Positions 8,373-16,820 of a DNA stretch of 64,000 nucleotides are shown piece after piece (within the stretch, counting starts at the first letter, position 1; the number at the start of each line of letters is the position of its first letter). Under the pieces are notes generated by a model. The model was not told the origin of the DNA and made no database searches. It was given only the letters and a program-made list of their open reading frames with translations. Source of the DNA: Haloarcula sebkhae (GTDB lineage: Archaea; Halobacteriota; Halobacteria; Halobacteriales; Haloarculaceae). The stretch spans positions 310,001 to 374,000 of the forward strand of contig NZ_BMPD01000004.1 of assembly GCF_014647415.1 (NCBI RefSeq). Direction: 5' to 3'. Position numbers and translations under genes: made by a program.

Positions 8373-9212
8373 TCAGTCCCAGGCGGCGGGCGACCAGTCC
8401 GGATCGACGCGTCGGTCGACGGTCTCAATCCCGTCGATTCGGTCGATTTCGGCGTCCGTCAGGGACAAGTCGAGGCTCGCCAGGTTATCGGTGGTGTGGG
8501 CTTCACTCGTGGCTTTCGGGATCGCCGTCACGCCCTTCTCGCGGAGCCATGCGAGGCTGACCTGCGCTTCGCTCGCGTCGTGGTCGTCGGCGATGGCTTC
8601 GATGACATCGTGACCGAACACCTCACCGCGTGCCAGCGGGGAGTACGCGACCAGTTCGTAGTCCTGTTCGGCCGCGTGCTCGCGGAGTTCCGACTGCTGG
8701 AGGAACGGGTGCGTTTCGACCTGATTTGCGAACACCGGCGCATCGAGCACGTCCATCGCCGTTTCGACGTGGTGCGGTTCGAAGTTCGAGACGCCGACGT
8801 TGTCGATCAGGCCGCGGTCGACGAGTTCGTCGAACGCCGGGAGCGTCTCCTCGGGCTCGTACTCGCCCGCCGCCCAGTGGACGTACAGCAGGTCCACCGA
8901 ATCGACGCCGAGTTTGTCGAGGCTCTCCTCGGTCGTCTCGATCACGTCGTCGTGTGAGAGATTCGAGATCCACACCTTCGTCGCCAGGAAGATATCGTCG
9001 CGGTCGACGTCAGCCGCGGCGATACCGTCACCGACGGCACTTTCGTTGTCGTAGGCCTGTGCGGTGTCAATATGTCGGTAGCCGGCTTCCAGTGCCGTCC
9101 GAACGCTCTCGGCACACTGTTCTGCGTCTTCATTCTGCCAGGTACCGAGACCGAGCATCGGCATACCGCTCGCCCGTGGACCACCATCTGTCGAGGACTG
9201 TTTCTGAGTCAT
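8373..9212 (-). CDS. Aldo/keto reductase
   Basis: This 279-residue protein is a cytosolic NADPH-dependent aldo/keto reductase with a (beta/alpha)8 barrel. The catalytic tetrad is visible: D and Y in YRHIDTAQAYDNE (about residues 46-56), K in FLATKVW and H in LLYVHWAAGE. The signature NVGVSNFEPHH and the C-terminal nucleotide-binding segment VTAIPKATSEAHTTDNL are present. Length and order match the prokaryotic AKR5-like group that reduces aldehydes and diketones. The gene stands alone, with a short AT-richer gap before the ATG at 9212. Confidence 0.9.
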   Translation of the reverse strand: MTQKQSSTDGGPRASGMPMLGLGTWQNEDAEQCAESVRTALEAGYRHIDTAQAYDNESAVGDGIAAADVDRDDIFLATKVWISNLSHDDVIETTEESLDKLGVDSVDLLYVHWAAGEYEPEETLPAFDELVDRGLIDNVGVSNFEPHHVETAMDVLDAPVFANQVETHPFLQQSELREHAAEQDYELVAYSPLARGEVFGHDVIEAIADDHDASEAQVSLAWLREKGVTAIPKATSEAHTTDNLASLDLSLTDAEIDRIDGIETVDRRVDPDWSPAAWD

Positions 9213-9320
9213 TATCGGATACCAGAGCTTGTGACTTTAAGCCGTTTGGGAGGCGGCGGGTAGCGCCGACTATCGGATAGTCTGCAGAGACGCTAGCGAT
9301 CAGTAGCAGGACAGAGACAG

Positions 9321-9941
9321 TCAGAAGCCGTATGACCCGAAAATCCAGAGCGCAATCAAAGGCGACACAGCGAGGAACGCGCCCAGGACAACCGTCCCAG
9401 AAACTGTCTTCCAACCCAGCTCCCGAATCGGTTTCTCGTACCGCCACAGTTGAGCGATGACGTAGACACCGGCGATGACCACGCCGCCGAGCAACAAGAA
9501 CGGTGGAAACCCGAGTGCTGGAAACGACGGGAGGCCCACCGCCGGAAACGGCTCCGAACCACTCGAAGCCGCGAAATCGAGACCGATGCCGACAGCGCCG
9601 ACGGCGGTGGCTGCGACGACATACGAGATCCCGGCGACGACGTGCCGGAGTACTCCAGTCAGTGCGAGCGGCTCCCCATCTGCTGGCAGGACCGATGGGG
9701 CTGCATAGCTGCCGAGTCCGGTGTAAAAGAACGGAACAGTTAGAACGCCGACGGCGGCGGCATACGGAAGGACCGACGAAATCGCGACGATGAGAACCGC
9801 CACGGTCAGGGCATATGTGCGTCCGGTCGGGCCCCCGAGAACCAGTGCTGGCACAAACAGCACGGCGGCAACTACCGCAGTAAACAGACAGATCGGGACA
9901 GAGTAGGGCCGGAACCGTCCAACAAAACGGGATAAAGACAT
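9321..9941 (-). CDS. Yip1-like multi-pass membrane protein
   Basis: This 206-residue protein has five or six membrane segments, for example PICLFTAVVAAVLFVPALVL, TYALTVAVLIVAISSVLPYAA and the final VVLGAFLAVSPLIALWIFG. The arrangement of five helices with a short soluble N-terminus resembles haloarchaeal Yip1-domain proteins, but the match is by overall pattern only. No catalytic residue is seen. It is a single gene and a function cannot be stated. Confidence 0.65.
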   Translation of the reverse strand: MSLSRFVGRFRPYSVPICLFTAVVAAVLFVPALVLGGPTGRTYALTVAVLIVAISSVLPYAAAVGVLTVPFFYTGLGSYAAPSVLPADGEPLALTGVLRHVVAGISYVVAATAVGAVGIGLDFAASSGSEPFPAVGLPSFPALGFPPFLLLGGVVIAGVYVIAQLWRYEKPIRELGWKTVSGTVVLGAFLAVSPLIALWIFGSYGF

Positions 9942-10043
9942 GCTGGTGTCGTTTCGGACCCAAGCGCATAGTTTTTCGCCTCCCCAATGAGAACCGGAGT
10001 CGGCATGCTTTTACTCTCCGTTGTTGTATCGTGGCAATAGGAT

Positions 10044-10249
10044 GTCATTATCGCGGGCAAAACGCGCTATCACCGAGTCCTGTCCGGACCGCATCTACCC
10101 CTACTTGCCGGACTCTATCAGACCGCGATTCCGCGCGAGACAACAGAGGGTGCCACAGCGGCGACCATTCTAGACCGGAGGAAAGCCGTCCCAGAGCCGC
10201 TCCCGGCAGCAGAGCTTGAACACGTGCAGTCCTTCCCCATCGGACGGTG
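10044..10249 (+). pseudogene. 5' remnant of a methyltransferase, out of frame with the next ORF
   Basis: In the frame of position 10044, 67 codons read like a genuine protein, including GPHLPLLAGLYQTAIPRE and ELEHVQSFPIGR. The frame ends in the context CGG TGC TCC. Adding one G there (TGGCTC) restores GRWLLLEQLP and joins the methyltransferase motif I of the following frame, so a one-base deletion near 10246-10249 is the likely lesion. The frame has a stop at 10038 and no good start codon, so the true N-terminus is also lost or lies in another frame (an ATG at 10042 opens a different frame). Confidence 0.55.
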
Positions 10250-11224
10250 CTCCTCGAACAGCTGCCGACCAGCGGGACTGTGGCCGAGTTCGGCACTGGA
10301 GACGGGTCGTTCGCCGAGTCAATCAACAGGATCACGCGGCCGGAAACGCTCTCGTTGGTTGATCAGTGTGAGAGCAGCGAAGAGCGACAGGCTGTTAAGC
10401 GACGCTTCAGTGAGCAGGGAGACACTGTTCGTCTGCGGGACGCTGAGCCGATTACCGTGCTCCGTGAGACCGACACTGACTCGCTCGACTGGGTGTATAT
10501 CAACAGTTTCCACGAGTGCAAGGCCACGCTGGCCGAACTCAAAGAGAGCCAGCGGGCAGTCACAGATGACGGCTACACCACGGGCGACGATTACAAAATC
10601 GTGAACGGCGTCATCCCTGCTGTCCACCAGATGGTTCGGCGGCTCTGCAGAGATATGAATATCGAGGTGCCGCGACTGATGGTGATGGACATGGGCGTGC
10701 CCAACGCCTTCGCCGTCGGCCGGAAAGGTGCGGGTGTCGTCGTTGTATCGAGCGAACTGATGCAGCTCCTGGACAATGACGAGCTGGAGGGAGTCATTGC
10801 GCACGAACTGGCCCACATCAAGAACCGGGACGTCATCACGATGGTCGTCGGGCAGTCTATCGGGATGCTCGTCGGCTACGTCGCCTACTTCGCGGTGCTG
10901 TTCAGCGGCGAGCGGAACATCGGCTCGTGGCTCATGGCGATGGTTGCCTCCTCGCTCGCGAACGCGCTGGTCATGGTGTTCGTGCTGGCTATCTCGCGGT
11001 ATCGTGAGTACGTCGCCGACGCCGACGCTCGCCGCGCTATCGGTACCGGTGAGCCGCTGGCCCGAGCGCTGGAGAAAATCTCACGCGGTGCGGAGGGGCG
11101 GGAATCAGCAGTCGATGATAGCATGAACGCCCTCTGTATTTTCAACGCCGACAAGGGGCTGTTCGAGAAGCTGTTCTCGACCCACCCGCCGACGGAGAAG
11201 CGCATCCAGCGGCTCCGGTCCTGA
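10247..11224 (+). CDS. Chimeric protein: methyltransferase fragment joined to M48 (HtpX-like) metallopeptidase
   Basis: This GTG-started frame of 325 residues has two unrelated halves. Residues 1-115 carry a class I methyltransferase core (GTVAEFGTGDGSFAESI, LSLVDQ, LDWVYINSFHECKATLAEL, TTGDDYK). From about residue 120 it continues as an HtpX-like peptidase: PRLMVMDMGVPNAFAVGRKG, the zinc motif HELAH (about 185-189), two membrane helices (MVVGQSIGMLVGYVAYFAVL and the segment near LANALVMVFVLAI), the third ligand in SRYREYVADADA, and a C-terminal HPPTEKRI. The N-terminal two helices normal for HtpX are missing. The join lies around 10590-10630. HtpX enzymes cut misfolded membrane proteins. The peptidase half keeps all zinc ligands, so activity is possible. 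Confidence 0.7.
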   Translation: MLLEQLPTSGTVAEFGTGDGSFAESINRITRPETLSLVDQCESSEERQAVKRRFSEQGDTVRLRDAEPITVLRETDTDSLDWVYINSFHECKATLAELKESQRAVTDDGYTTGDDYKIVNGVIPAVHQMVRRLCRDMNIEVPRLMVMDMGVPNAFAVGRKGAGVVVVSSELMQLLDNDELEGVIAHELAHIKNRDVITMVVGQSIGMLVGYVAYFAVLFSGERNIGSWLMAMVASSLANALVMVFVLAISRYREYVADADARRAIGTGEPLARALEKISRGAEGRESAVDDSMNALCIFNADKGLFEKLFSTHPPTEKRIQRLRS

Positions 11225-11329
11225 ATGGAAAGTCGTTTCGACCCGCTCTGTACGGATATGTCCTAACAAACACCCCGTACAGCTCTCTGCTAACTGGCCG
11301 CTTATCCGCGTCGAGCCGGAAGTATCGCT

Positions 11330-12346
11330 ATGTCAGACACAATGCGAGCGGCGGTCGTGCCTGAGGCAGGGGCAGACTTCGAAGTCGTCGAACGAGAGGT
11401 CCCCGAGCCGGACCCCGGCGAGGTACGGATCTCGGTCGACGCCTGTGGCATCTGTCACAGCGACGTGTACGCGAAAGAAGGGACCAACCCCGTCGTCTCC
11501 TATCCGCGGGTCCCCGGCCATGAGGTGGCAGGCCATGTGGACGCCGTCGGCGACGCTGTGGACGCCTGGGAGGTGGGTGACAGAGTCGGCGTCGGCTGGC
11601 ATGGCGGCCACTGTTCGACGTGTGACCAGTGTCGACAGGGGAACTTCCTCCAGTGTGAGAACGGCGAAATCACCGGACTGAGCTACGACGGCGGGTACGC
11701 CGAGTACATGACCGCTCCGTCGGAAGCGCTCGCGAAGATTCCGGAGTCACTTGATGCGGCGGCCGCAGCGCCGTTGCTCTGTGCGGGCGTGACGACGTTC
11801 AACGCGCTACGGAACAGCGATGCGAACGTCGGGGATCTGGTTGCCGTGCAGGGCGTCGGCGGCCTCGGTCACCTCGGCATCCAGTACGCTCACGCGGCCG
11901 GCTTCGAGACAGCCGCCATTTCCCGAACGCCGGAGAAGGAATCGCTGGCGAAAGAGCTGGGAGCCGATCACTTCATCAACGCGGCGGAGACAGATGCCGG
12001 TCAGCGACTGCAGGAACTCGGTGGGGCCGACGTCGTGTTGGCGACAGCACCGTCGAGTGACGCCATCAGTTCCATCGTCAGCGGCATCGGTGTCGATGGC
12101 TCTGTCGTCGTCGTCGGCGTCCCCGGCGAGCCAGTTGAAGTGAGCGCACAGCAGCTCGTCCAGAACCGTGGCGCTGTCGAGGGCTGGGCCTCCGGACACG
12201 CACGCGACTCACAGGACACGCTGGAGTTCAGTTCGCTCCGCGATATCGCGCCGGAGATAGAGACGTACCCGCTCGAAGACGTTGAGGAAGCCTACGGGCA
12301 GATGATCGAGAACGAAGCGCGGTTCAGAGCCGTGCTTGAACTGTAG
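11330..12346 (+). CDS. Zinc-dependent alcohol dehydrogenase
   Basis: This 338-residue protein is a medium-chain dehydrogenase. Catalytic zinc ligands are in CGICHSD (about residue 40) and GHEVAG; the structural zinc loop is CSTCDQCRQGNFLQC. The Rossmann fold reads VAVQGVGGLGHLGIQYAHAAG with AISRTPEK following, which suggests NADP(H) preference. Order and length match the AdhP/YahK-like group that interconverts alcohols and aldehydes. The gene is single; the upstream 105 bases hold its promoter. The ATG at 11330 is preferred; an ATG four codons later also exists. Confidence 0.9.
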   Translation: MSDTMRAAVVPEAGADFEVVEREVPEPDPGEVRISVDACGICHSDVYAKEGTNPVVSYPRVPGHEVAGHVDAVGDAVDAWEVGDRVGVGWHGGHCSTCDQCRQGNFLQCENGEITGLSYDGGYAEYMTAPSEALAKIPESLDAAAAAPLLCAGVTTFNALRNSDANVGDLVAVQGVGGLGHLGIQYAHAAGFETAAISRTPEKESLAKELGADHFINAAETDAGQRLQELGGADVVLATAPSSDAISSIVSGIGVDGSVVVVGVPGEPVEVSAQQLVQNRGAVEGWASGHARDSQDTLEFSSLRDIAPEIETYPLEDVEEAYGQMIENEARFRAVLEL

Positions 12347-12470
12347 TCGGGCTGGCCACGATACCGGCAAAAGCCTGTCTGTAAGCGACAGTCACAGTCG
12401 AAACTACACTCTCCCGCTTTGACACCACGGAGAGCAACGCCTTTGTCTGTGGGTCAAGAACCCGTATTCA

Positions 12471-13817
12471 ATGGACGGCCCCGCCGAGGACCGCGTCTAC
12501 TATGTCATCAGCGATCTTCATATCGGCGGCGACGAGCAGCTAGAGGAGGTGGAGTTCCTCGACGAACTGCTCGATTTTCTGGCTCGGTTAGAAACCACCG
12601 ACGAGGACGCCGAGTTGCTCATTAACGGTGACGCGTTCGGGCTGTGGGAGTTTACCGGGATGTCGGGACTGGAGAAGTTCGACGCCCTCGAAGAAACCTA
12701 CCCGACGCTGTTCGAGCAGTTGCGAAAGACCGGCGAGAACATCGAAATCACCCTGATTCCGGGGAACCACGACCACGAACTCGCGGCCTACGACGAGTAC
12801 GTGGAGCGGTTCGCGGCATACAACGTCACTCTCGTCCAGTCGAAATCGATTACCCGCCCGGTTGGAGACGCGGCCATCCACTTCGAACACGGCAATCAGC
12901 AGGACCCCAACAATCGCATCAAGGACTGGGGCGACACCAACGTGACGCCGCTCGGTTATTACTACAACACGCTCGTGACGAGTCGAGCCGGCCAGCTCTC
13001 GGACCGGGGCCGGTACAACTGGCTCAAGGACGTGCAGGCGGTGACGCCGACGGAACGGGTCCCGGTGTGGATGCTCTCGAAGTACTTCTATCGAGAGATG
13101 AATCCGCTACTGCGATATGCGCTGGTCCCGTTCCTGTTGCTGTTCAACATCAGCGCGATTCTGGCGATTCTGGCGGCGCTGAATCTGCTCGGTGTCTGGT
13201 CCGCACCGGTGGAAACGACGACATCGTTTCTTGATCAGTTCGGCACTGTCGGGACCGCCATCTGGGTATTGCTGGTGGTGAACGCGTCGCTGGCCGGACT
13301 CCTGTTGCTCGTGGGCATCCCGTTGTATCTCCTGCGGCGGGATATCAAGAAGACGATCAACCGCTTTGGCGTCTTCGAGACCGACCTTACGGTCGACACC
13401 CAGACGACGTACACGGAAGCCGCGCAGGAAGTATTCGAACAGGAAGACGACGTGGTCGTCTTCTGCTACGGTCACACGCACCGGCCGAGTGTGCAGTCGG
13501 TCGATGGCGGCTTGGTCGTCAACACCGGGACCTGGCTCAAACGGCTCCACCGGCGGGACGGTGTCATCGGGCTGCTACCCCCGGTGTTTTATCCCTCCTA
13601 CCAGCTCTGTGCAGTGCGCATTACGGCCGAAGACCGGCAAGTAGTCGTCGACTACGAGGAAGTCCAGAAACCGAGCCCTAGTCCAGAAGAGTTGACACTT
13701 ACCGAGCGCCTGCTGACGGTCGGTCGAAAACCCGACATCGAACTGCCAGAGCGTGCGGTCGTGGAAACCGAGCAGTCGGTGCCTGCACCGGAACCGGCTG
13801 AGCGAGAATTAGACTGA
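12471..13817 (+). CDS. Membrane-anchored calcineurin-like metallophosphoesterase
   Basis: This 448-residue protein has the metal-binding blocks of a calcineurin-like phosphoesterase: YYVISDLHIGGDEQ (D-x-H, about residues 12-15), LLINGDAFGLWE (GD), IPGNHDHEL (GNHD), and late CYGHTHRPSVQ (GHTH) followed by VVNTGTW. Two membrane spans sit between the third and fourth blocks (YALVPFLLLFNISAILAILAAL and IWVLLVVNASLAGLLLLVG), so the active site must be assembled on one membrane face around a hairpin. UDP-diacylglucosamine hydrolase-like and phospholipid-linked enzymes share this fold. Substrate unknown. Confidence 0.85.
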   Translation: MDGPAEDRVYYVISDLHIGGDEQLEEVEFLDELLDFLARLETTDEDAELLINGDAFGLWEFTGMSGLEKFDALEETYPTLFEQLRKTGENIEITLIPGNHDHELAAYDEYVERFAAYNVTLVQSKSITRPVGDAAIHFEHGNQQDPNNRIKDWGDTNVTPLGYYYNTLVTSRAGQLSDRGRYNWLKDVQAVTPTERVPVWMLSKYFYREMNPLLRYALVPFLLLFNISAILAILAALNLLGVWSAPVETTTSFLDQFGTVGTAIWVLLVVNASLAGLLLLVGIPLYLLRRDIKKTINRFGVFETDLTVDTQTTYTEAAQEVFEQEDDVVVFCYGHTHRPSVQSVDGGLVVNTGTWLKRLHRRDGVIGLLPPVFYPSYQLCAVRITAEDRQVVVDYEEVQKPSPSPEELTLTERLLTVGRKPDIELPERAVVETEQSVPAPEPAERELD

Positions 13818-13995
13818 TACAACAGAGCGCGGTCGCTGGCTGAGGGGACCAATAGAAAGAGAGTTTTCGGCATCCCGTTGCTGATGTGTCCGCTGAGAGG
13901 GTATTTTCGTGCCTTCGTGTGTGATTGATGTCTATCGAGCGTCAGACAGGAGGAAAGCGTTTGCTCCCGAAACGGAGAGTAGTGCAGAAAAGTCT

Positions 13996-14013
13996 ATTAC
14001 ATACGACTGTAAT
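13996..14013. promoter_or_regulatory. Perfect inverted repeat before the regulator gene
   Basis: ATTACA (13996-14001) and TGTAAT (14008-14013) form a perfect six-base inverted repeat around the spacer TACGAC. It ends eight bases before the ATG of the winged-helix gene at 14022. The position overlaps the likely transcription start or leader, which fits a repressor site and possible autoregulation. Similar TACA-N6-TGTA elements with a central CG occur at 21981-21994 and 22055-22068. Confidence 0.55.
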
Positions 14014-14021
14014 GGCTACGT

Positions 14022-14594
14022 ATGAGCAATACCGCGGACGATGGTCGGGCTGACGGGTCACCACCGTCCACGGCAGAGTTCACACCGGAGCGAGTGCTCT
14101 CGGTGTTTCAAGATCGGGCAGACCAAGCGAAGCCGTTGACGGCAACCGATGTGATGGACGCACTCGGCTGTTCACGGAAGACGGCACACAACAAACTCGA
14201 TGTACTCGTGGAACGAGGGGATCTGGAAACGCGAAAGGTCGGGGCACGGAGTCGGGTCTGGTGGATCCCGTTCTCCCAACTCGTCGGTTCGGGCACGGAA
14301 CCACAACAGGACCGCGAGCCGCCAGTTGAACACAGCATCGCCGACGCGGACCTGCCGGGGACGGGGGACGTACTCGACGACCGGCGTGCGGCACTGCGGG
14401 CCGCGTACGATTATCTTCGTGAGAACCCTGATACCGATGCCGGGAAACTCATCACCGAGGTGTTTCAGGAGCACCCGGCGGGCTACAAGACCGCTGACGA
14501 GTGGTGGGACGCTATCGGGCCCGCCCTCGAGGACCTCCCGCAGGTCGATCTGGCTGCCGACCACGAGCACGTCTGGCACTACGTCGGTGGGTGA
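14022..14594 (+). CDS. Winged-helix DNA-binding protein
   Basis: This 190-residue protein has an N-terminal winged helix-turn-helix at about residues 20-82 (LTATDVMDALGCSRKTAHNKLDVL, then the wing LETRKVGARSRVWWIP). The C-terminal half (AALRAAYDYLRENPDTDAGKLITEVFQ, ending HVWHYVGG) is alpha-helical and unrecognised. It is the first gene of a tight set with the Nramp-related transporter, which starts nine bases after its stop, so it probably regulates that transporter and perhaps itself through the inverted repeat at 13996-14013. The inducer is unknown; metal availability is a reasonable guess. Confidence 0.7.
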   Translation: MSNTADDGRADGSPPSTAEFTPERVLSVFQDRADQAKPLTATDVMDALGCSRKTAHNKLDVLVERGDLETRKVGARSRVWWIPFSQLVGSGTEPQQDREPPVEHSIADADLPGTGDVLDDRRAALRAAYDYLRENPDTDAGKLITEVFQEHPAGYKTADEWWDAIGPALEDLPQVDLAADHEHVWHYVGG

Positions 14595-14602
14595 GTTCAT
14601 CG

Positions 14603-16357
14603 ATGCCAGAGGAAAAGCCGACGGAACAGTCGGAGGTAACGGAAGAGACGGAGTCAGAGACAGCAGAGGTGTACGCCTCTCGGAAAGAGCAGCGGTATCC
14701 GATCTCATCGTACACCCCGGTCGCGTACGACAACCTCGAGGTAGCACCGGAGAGCGATGCCCATCCGGACACGGGGTCGGGCGGGCGGTTCAGAGAACTC
14801 TCGTTGCCGAAAGTGCCGAAACTCCGCCACGTTGTCGGTCCCAGCGCGATCATGCTGGGGGCGTCGCTCGGTAGCGGTGAGACCCTGTTCTGGCCGAATC
14901 TGGTCGCCAGTTACGGGTGGGGACTGTACTGGCTGTTCCTCACGGCTGTCTGTCTCCACTTTGTCATCAACACGGAGATACAGCGGTGGACACTAGCGAC
15001 CGGTGAGAGCGTGTTTCGAGCGTTCGAACGGGTCCATCCGGTCCTCCCGCTGGCCATGCTGGTCGGCGGGTTCATCAGTCTCGGCTGGCCGGGGTGGGCT
15101 GCGAGCGCCGCGCAGATCGGCGCACAGGGTCTTGGACTCGGAACGTATGACTTCGGCGGTGTCGACATCGTCGGCTGGCGACTGTTCGGCATCGGGCTCA
15201 TGGTGTTCATCTGGGTGACCTATCAGGTGACACCGCTGATGTACAATGTCGTCGAGAGCCTCCAGCTCGTTCTGGTGGCGCTGTCTATTGCGTTTTCACT
15301 GCTGCTGTTCGTTCTCATTGGGTCGGTGGACGTGCTGGTCGGCGTCCCGGGAAGTCTGACGGAGGTTGGTGACTACTCGCCGGTCGGGACCATCGCCGTA
15401 CTGGTCGGGGCGCTGGCCTACGCCGGCGCGGGCGGCTACCTCAACCTCTCACAGAGCCTCTGGATACGCGAGAAGGGCTACGGAATGGGCCGGTATCAGG
15501 GTCGGATCAAGAACCCCTTTGCCGGCGACGACCCCGAGACAGTCCACGAGGACGGGTTCACGTTCACTCCGGACACGCAAAACCTCAAACGGTGGCGGGG
15601 CTGGTGGCGCGTGACACAGCTCGAACACCTGTTGACCTTCCTGCTGGGTCTTCTCCTCGTTACAACGATGCTGGTCGTCATCGCGGTGTCACAGGCACCG
15701 GGCGCGACGAGCGACGCGGTCGATATGTGGCTCATCGAGATTGCACCGTCGGTCGGCGGGTTCACGACGGGCGTCATCTACGTCACGCTGTTTCTCGCCC
15801 TGTTCACGACTGAATACGCAATCATCGAATCGTTCGTCCGGAACAGTTCCGACATCATCTACGAGCTGTACGGACGGGAGGCGGGCTGGAGCCTGCCGCG
15901 GCTGTTCTGGGGATTGCTGACCGTCTTCTGTGGCTGGGGCGTGCTCATCCTCACCCTTCCGATATCAATATCCGATCCCTTCGGGCTCCTAGTCGTCGGA
16001 GCGGCGATGTCCGGGCTGTTGATGTGGCCGTACATCATCATTGTCCAGCTCGTCAACACGGTCCGGCTGCCAGAGCACACGATGCCTGGCTGGGGTCGGA
16101 TCGCCGCGATGTGGGTCGCCGCCGCGTTTTTCGGCTACTTCAGCGTCCTCTTGATCGGAACGGGGCTGACGACACGGCTGGGATTACGGGCGTTCGCCGT
16201 CCAAACGACCGTACTCGGCAGTGCACCGGGCGGGTACGCCCTCTGGGCGGTCTTCCTGCTCGTCCAGGTGTACACGATGTATCGGGTAGGACGTGCGAAG
16301 GTTGCAGCGGACGGAACAGTCGCTGACGCCGCCACTGCGAAAGGGTGGTTCTCGTGA
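14603..16357 (+). CDS. Nramp-related membrane transporter
   Basis: Started at ATG 14603 the protein has 584 residues, with an acidic soluble N-terminus of about 75 residues and 11-12 membrane segments. The helix-1 region reads VGPSAIMLGASLGSGETLFW, where canonical metal-transporting Nramps have a D-P-G-N motif. The helix-6 region reads LAYAGAGGYLNLSQSLWIRE and lacks the usual M-P-H. The fold is therefore Nramp/LeuT-like, but the metal-binding residues are not the classical ones. It may carry another ion or solute. It is probably co-transcribed with the regulator before it and overlaps the next gene by four bases (GTGA). Confidence 0.75.
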   Translation: MPEEKPTEQSEVTEETESETAEVYASRKEQRYPISSYTPVAYDNLEVAPESDAHPDTGSGGRFRELSLPKVPKLRHVVGPSAIMLGASLGSGETLFWPNLVASYGWGLYWLFLTAVCLHFVINTEIQRWTLATGESVFRAFERVHPVLPLAMLVGGFISLGWPGWAASAAQIGAQGLGLGTYDFGGVDIVGWRLFGIGLMVFIWVTYQVTPLMYNVVESLQLVLVALSIAFSLLLFVLIGSVDVLVGVPGSLTEVGDYSPVGTIAVLVGALAYAGAGGYLNLSQSLWIREKGYGMGRYQGRIKNPFAGDDPETVHEDGFTFTPDTQNLKRWRGWWRVTQLEHLLTFLLGLLLVTTMLVVIAVSQAPGATSDAVDMWLIEIAPSVGGFTTGVIYVTLFLALFTTEYAIIESFVRNSSDIIYELYGREAGWSLPRLFWGLLTVFCGWGVLILTLPISISDPFGLLVVGAAMSGLLMWPYIIIVQLVNTVRLPEHTMPGWGRIAAMWVAAAFFGYFSVLLIGTGLTTRLGLRAFAVQTTVLGSAPGGYALWAVFLLVQVYTMYRVGRAKVAADGTVADAATAKGWFS

Positions 16358-16791
16358 CCGACGAACTCCGCGTCCACTTGCACTACACGATGCGTGGCTC
16401 GTACCCGCTCCGGCTGGTCGACGTGTTGTTCTGTACGGAGCGGGCGTACTTCGTCGAATACGACTATCTGACGCCTGTCGACCTGTTGTTCGGGTCGCCG
16501 GATCAGCGGGCCGCCGCATTCGCCTCACAGGTGGTCGAGGAGGGCGTCCCCGCGGCAATCGAGACGGCCGAACAGGTCGAGACACAGTCATACGACACGC
16601 TCGACAGCGTCGATATCCACACTGGTGGTCGAGTCGGTCGGCCGAAAATCACCGCACAGCCCCGGACAGACTCCGCGACGACGGTTCGCGTCCACGGCCA
16701 GTTCGACCCCGAACCGTTCACACAGGCGCTTCGATCAACAGTTGACGGGCACGACGTCACGGTCAGACAAAGAGACGGATTCGGGTTCTGA
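16354..16791 (+). CDS. Protein of unknown function co-transcribed with the Nramp-related gene
   Basis: The GTG at 16354 overlaps the transporter stop as GTGA; a GTG three codons earlier is also possible. The 145-residue soluble protein contains YPLRLVDVLFCTERAYFVEYDYLTP, then AAIETAEQVETQSYDTLDSVDIHTGG, then a C-terminal VRVHGQFDPEPFTQAL. The start resembles a beta-rich domain, but no family was recognised. Tight coupling suggests a role with the transporter, for example as a cytoplasmic accessory. It converges on the lactate dehydrogenase gene 30 bases away. Confidence 0.6.
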   Translation: MTDELRVHLHYTMRGSYPLRLVDVLFCTERAYFVEYDYLTPVDLLFGSPDQRAAAFASQVVEEGVPAAIETAEQVETQSYDTLDSVDIHTGGRVGRPKITAQPRTDSATTVRVHGQFDPEPFTQALRSTVDGHDVTVRQRDGFGF

Positions 16792-16820
16792 CCACTGCCG
16801 GGAGGTGTCGCCGGACCCGG

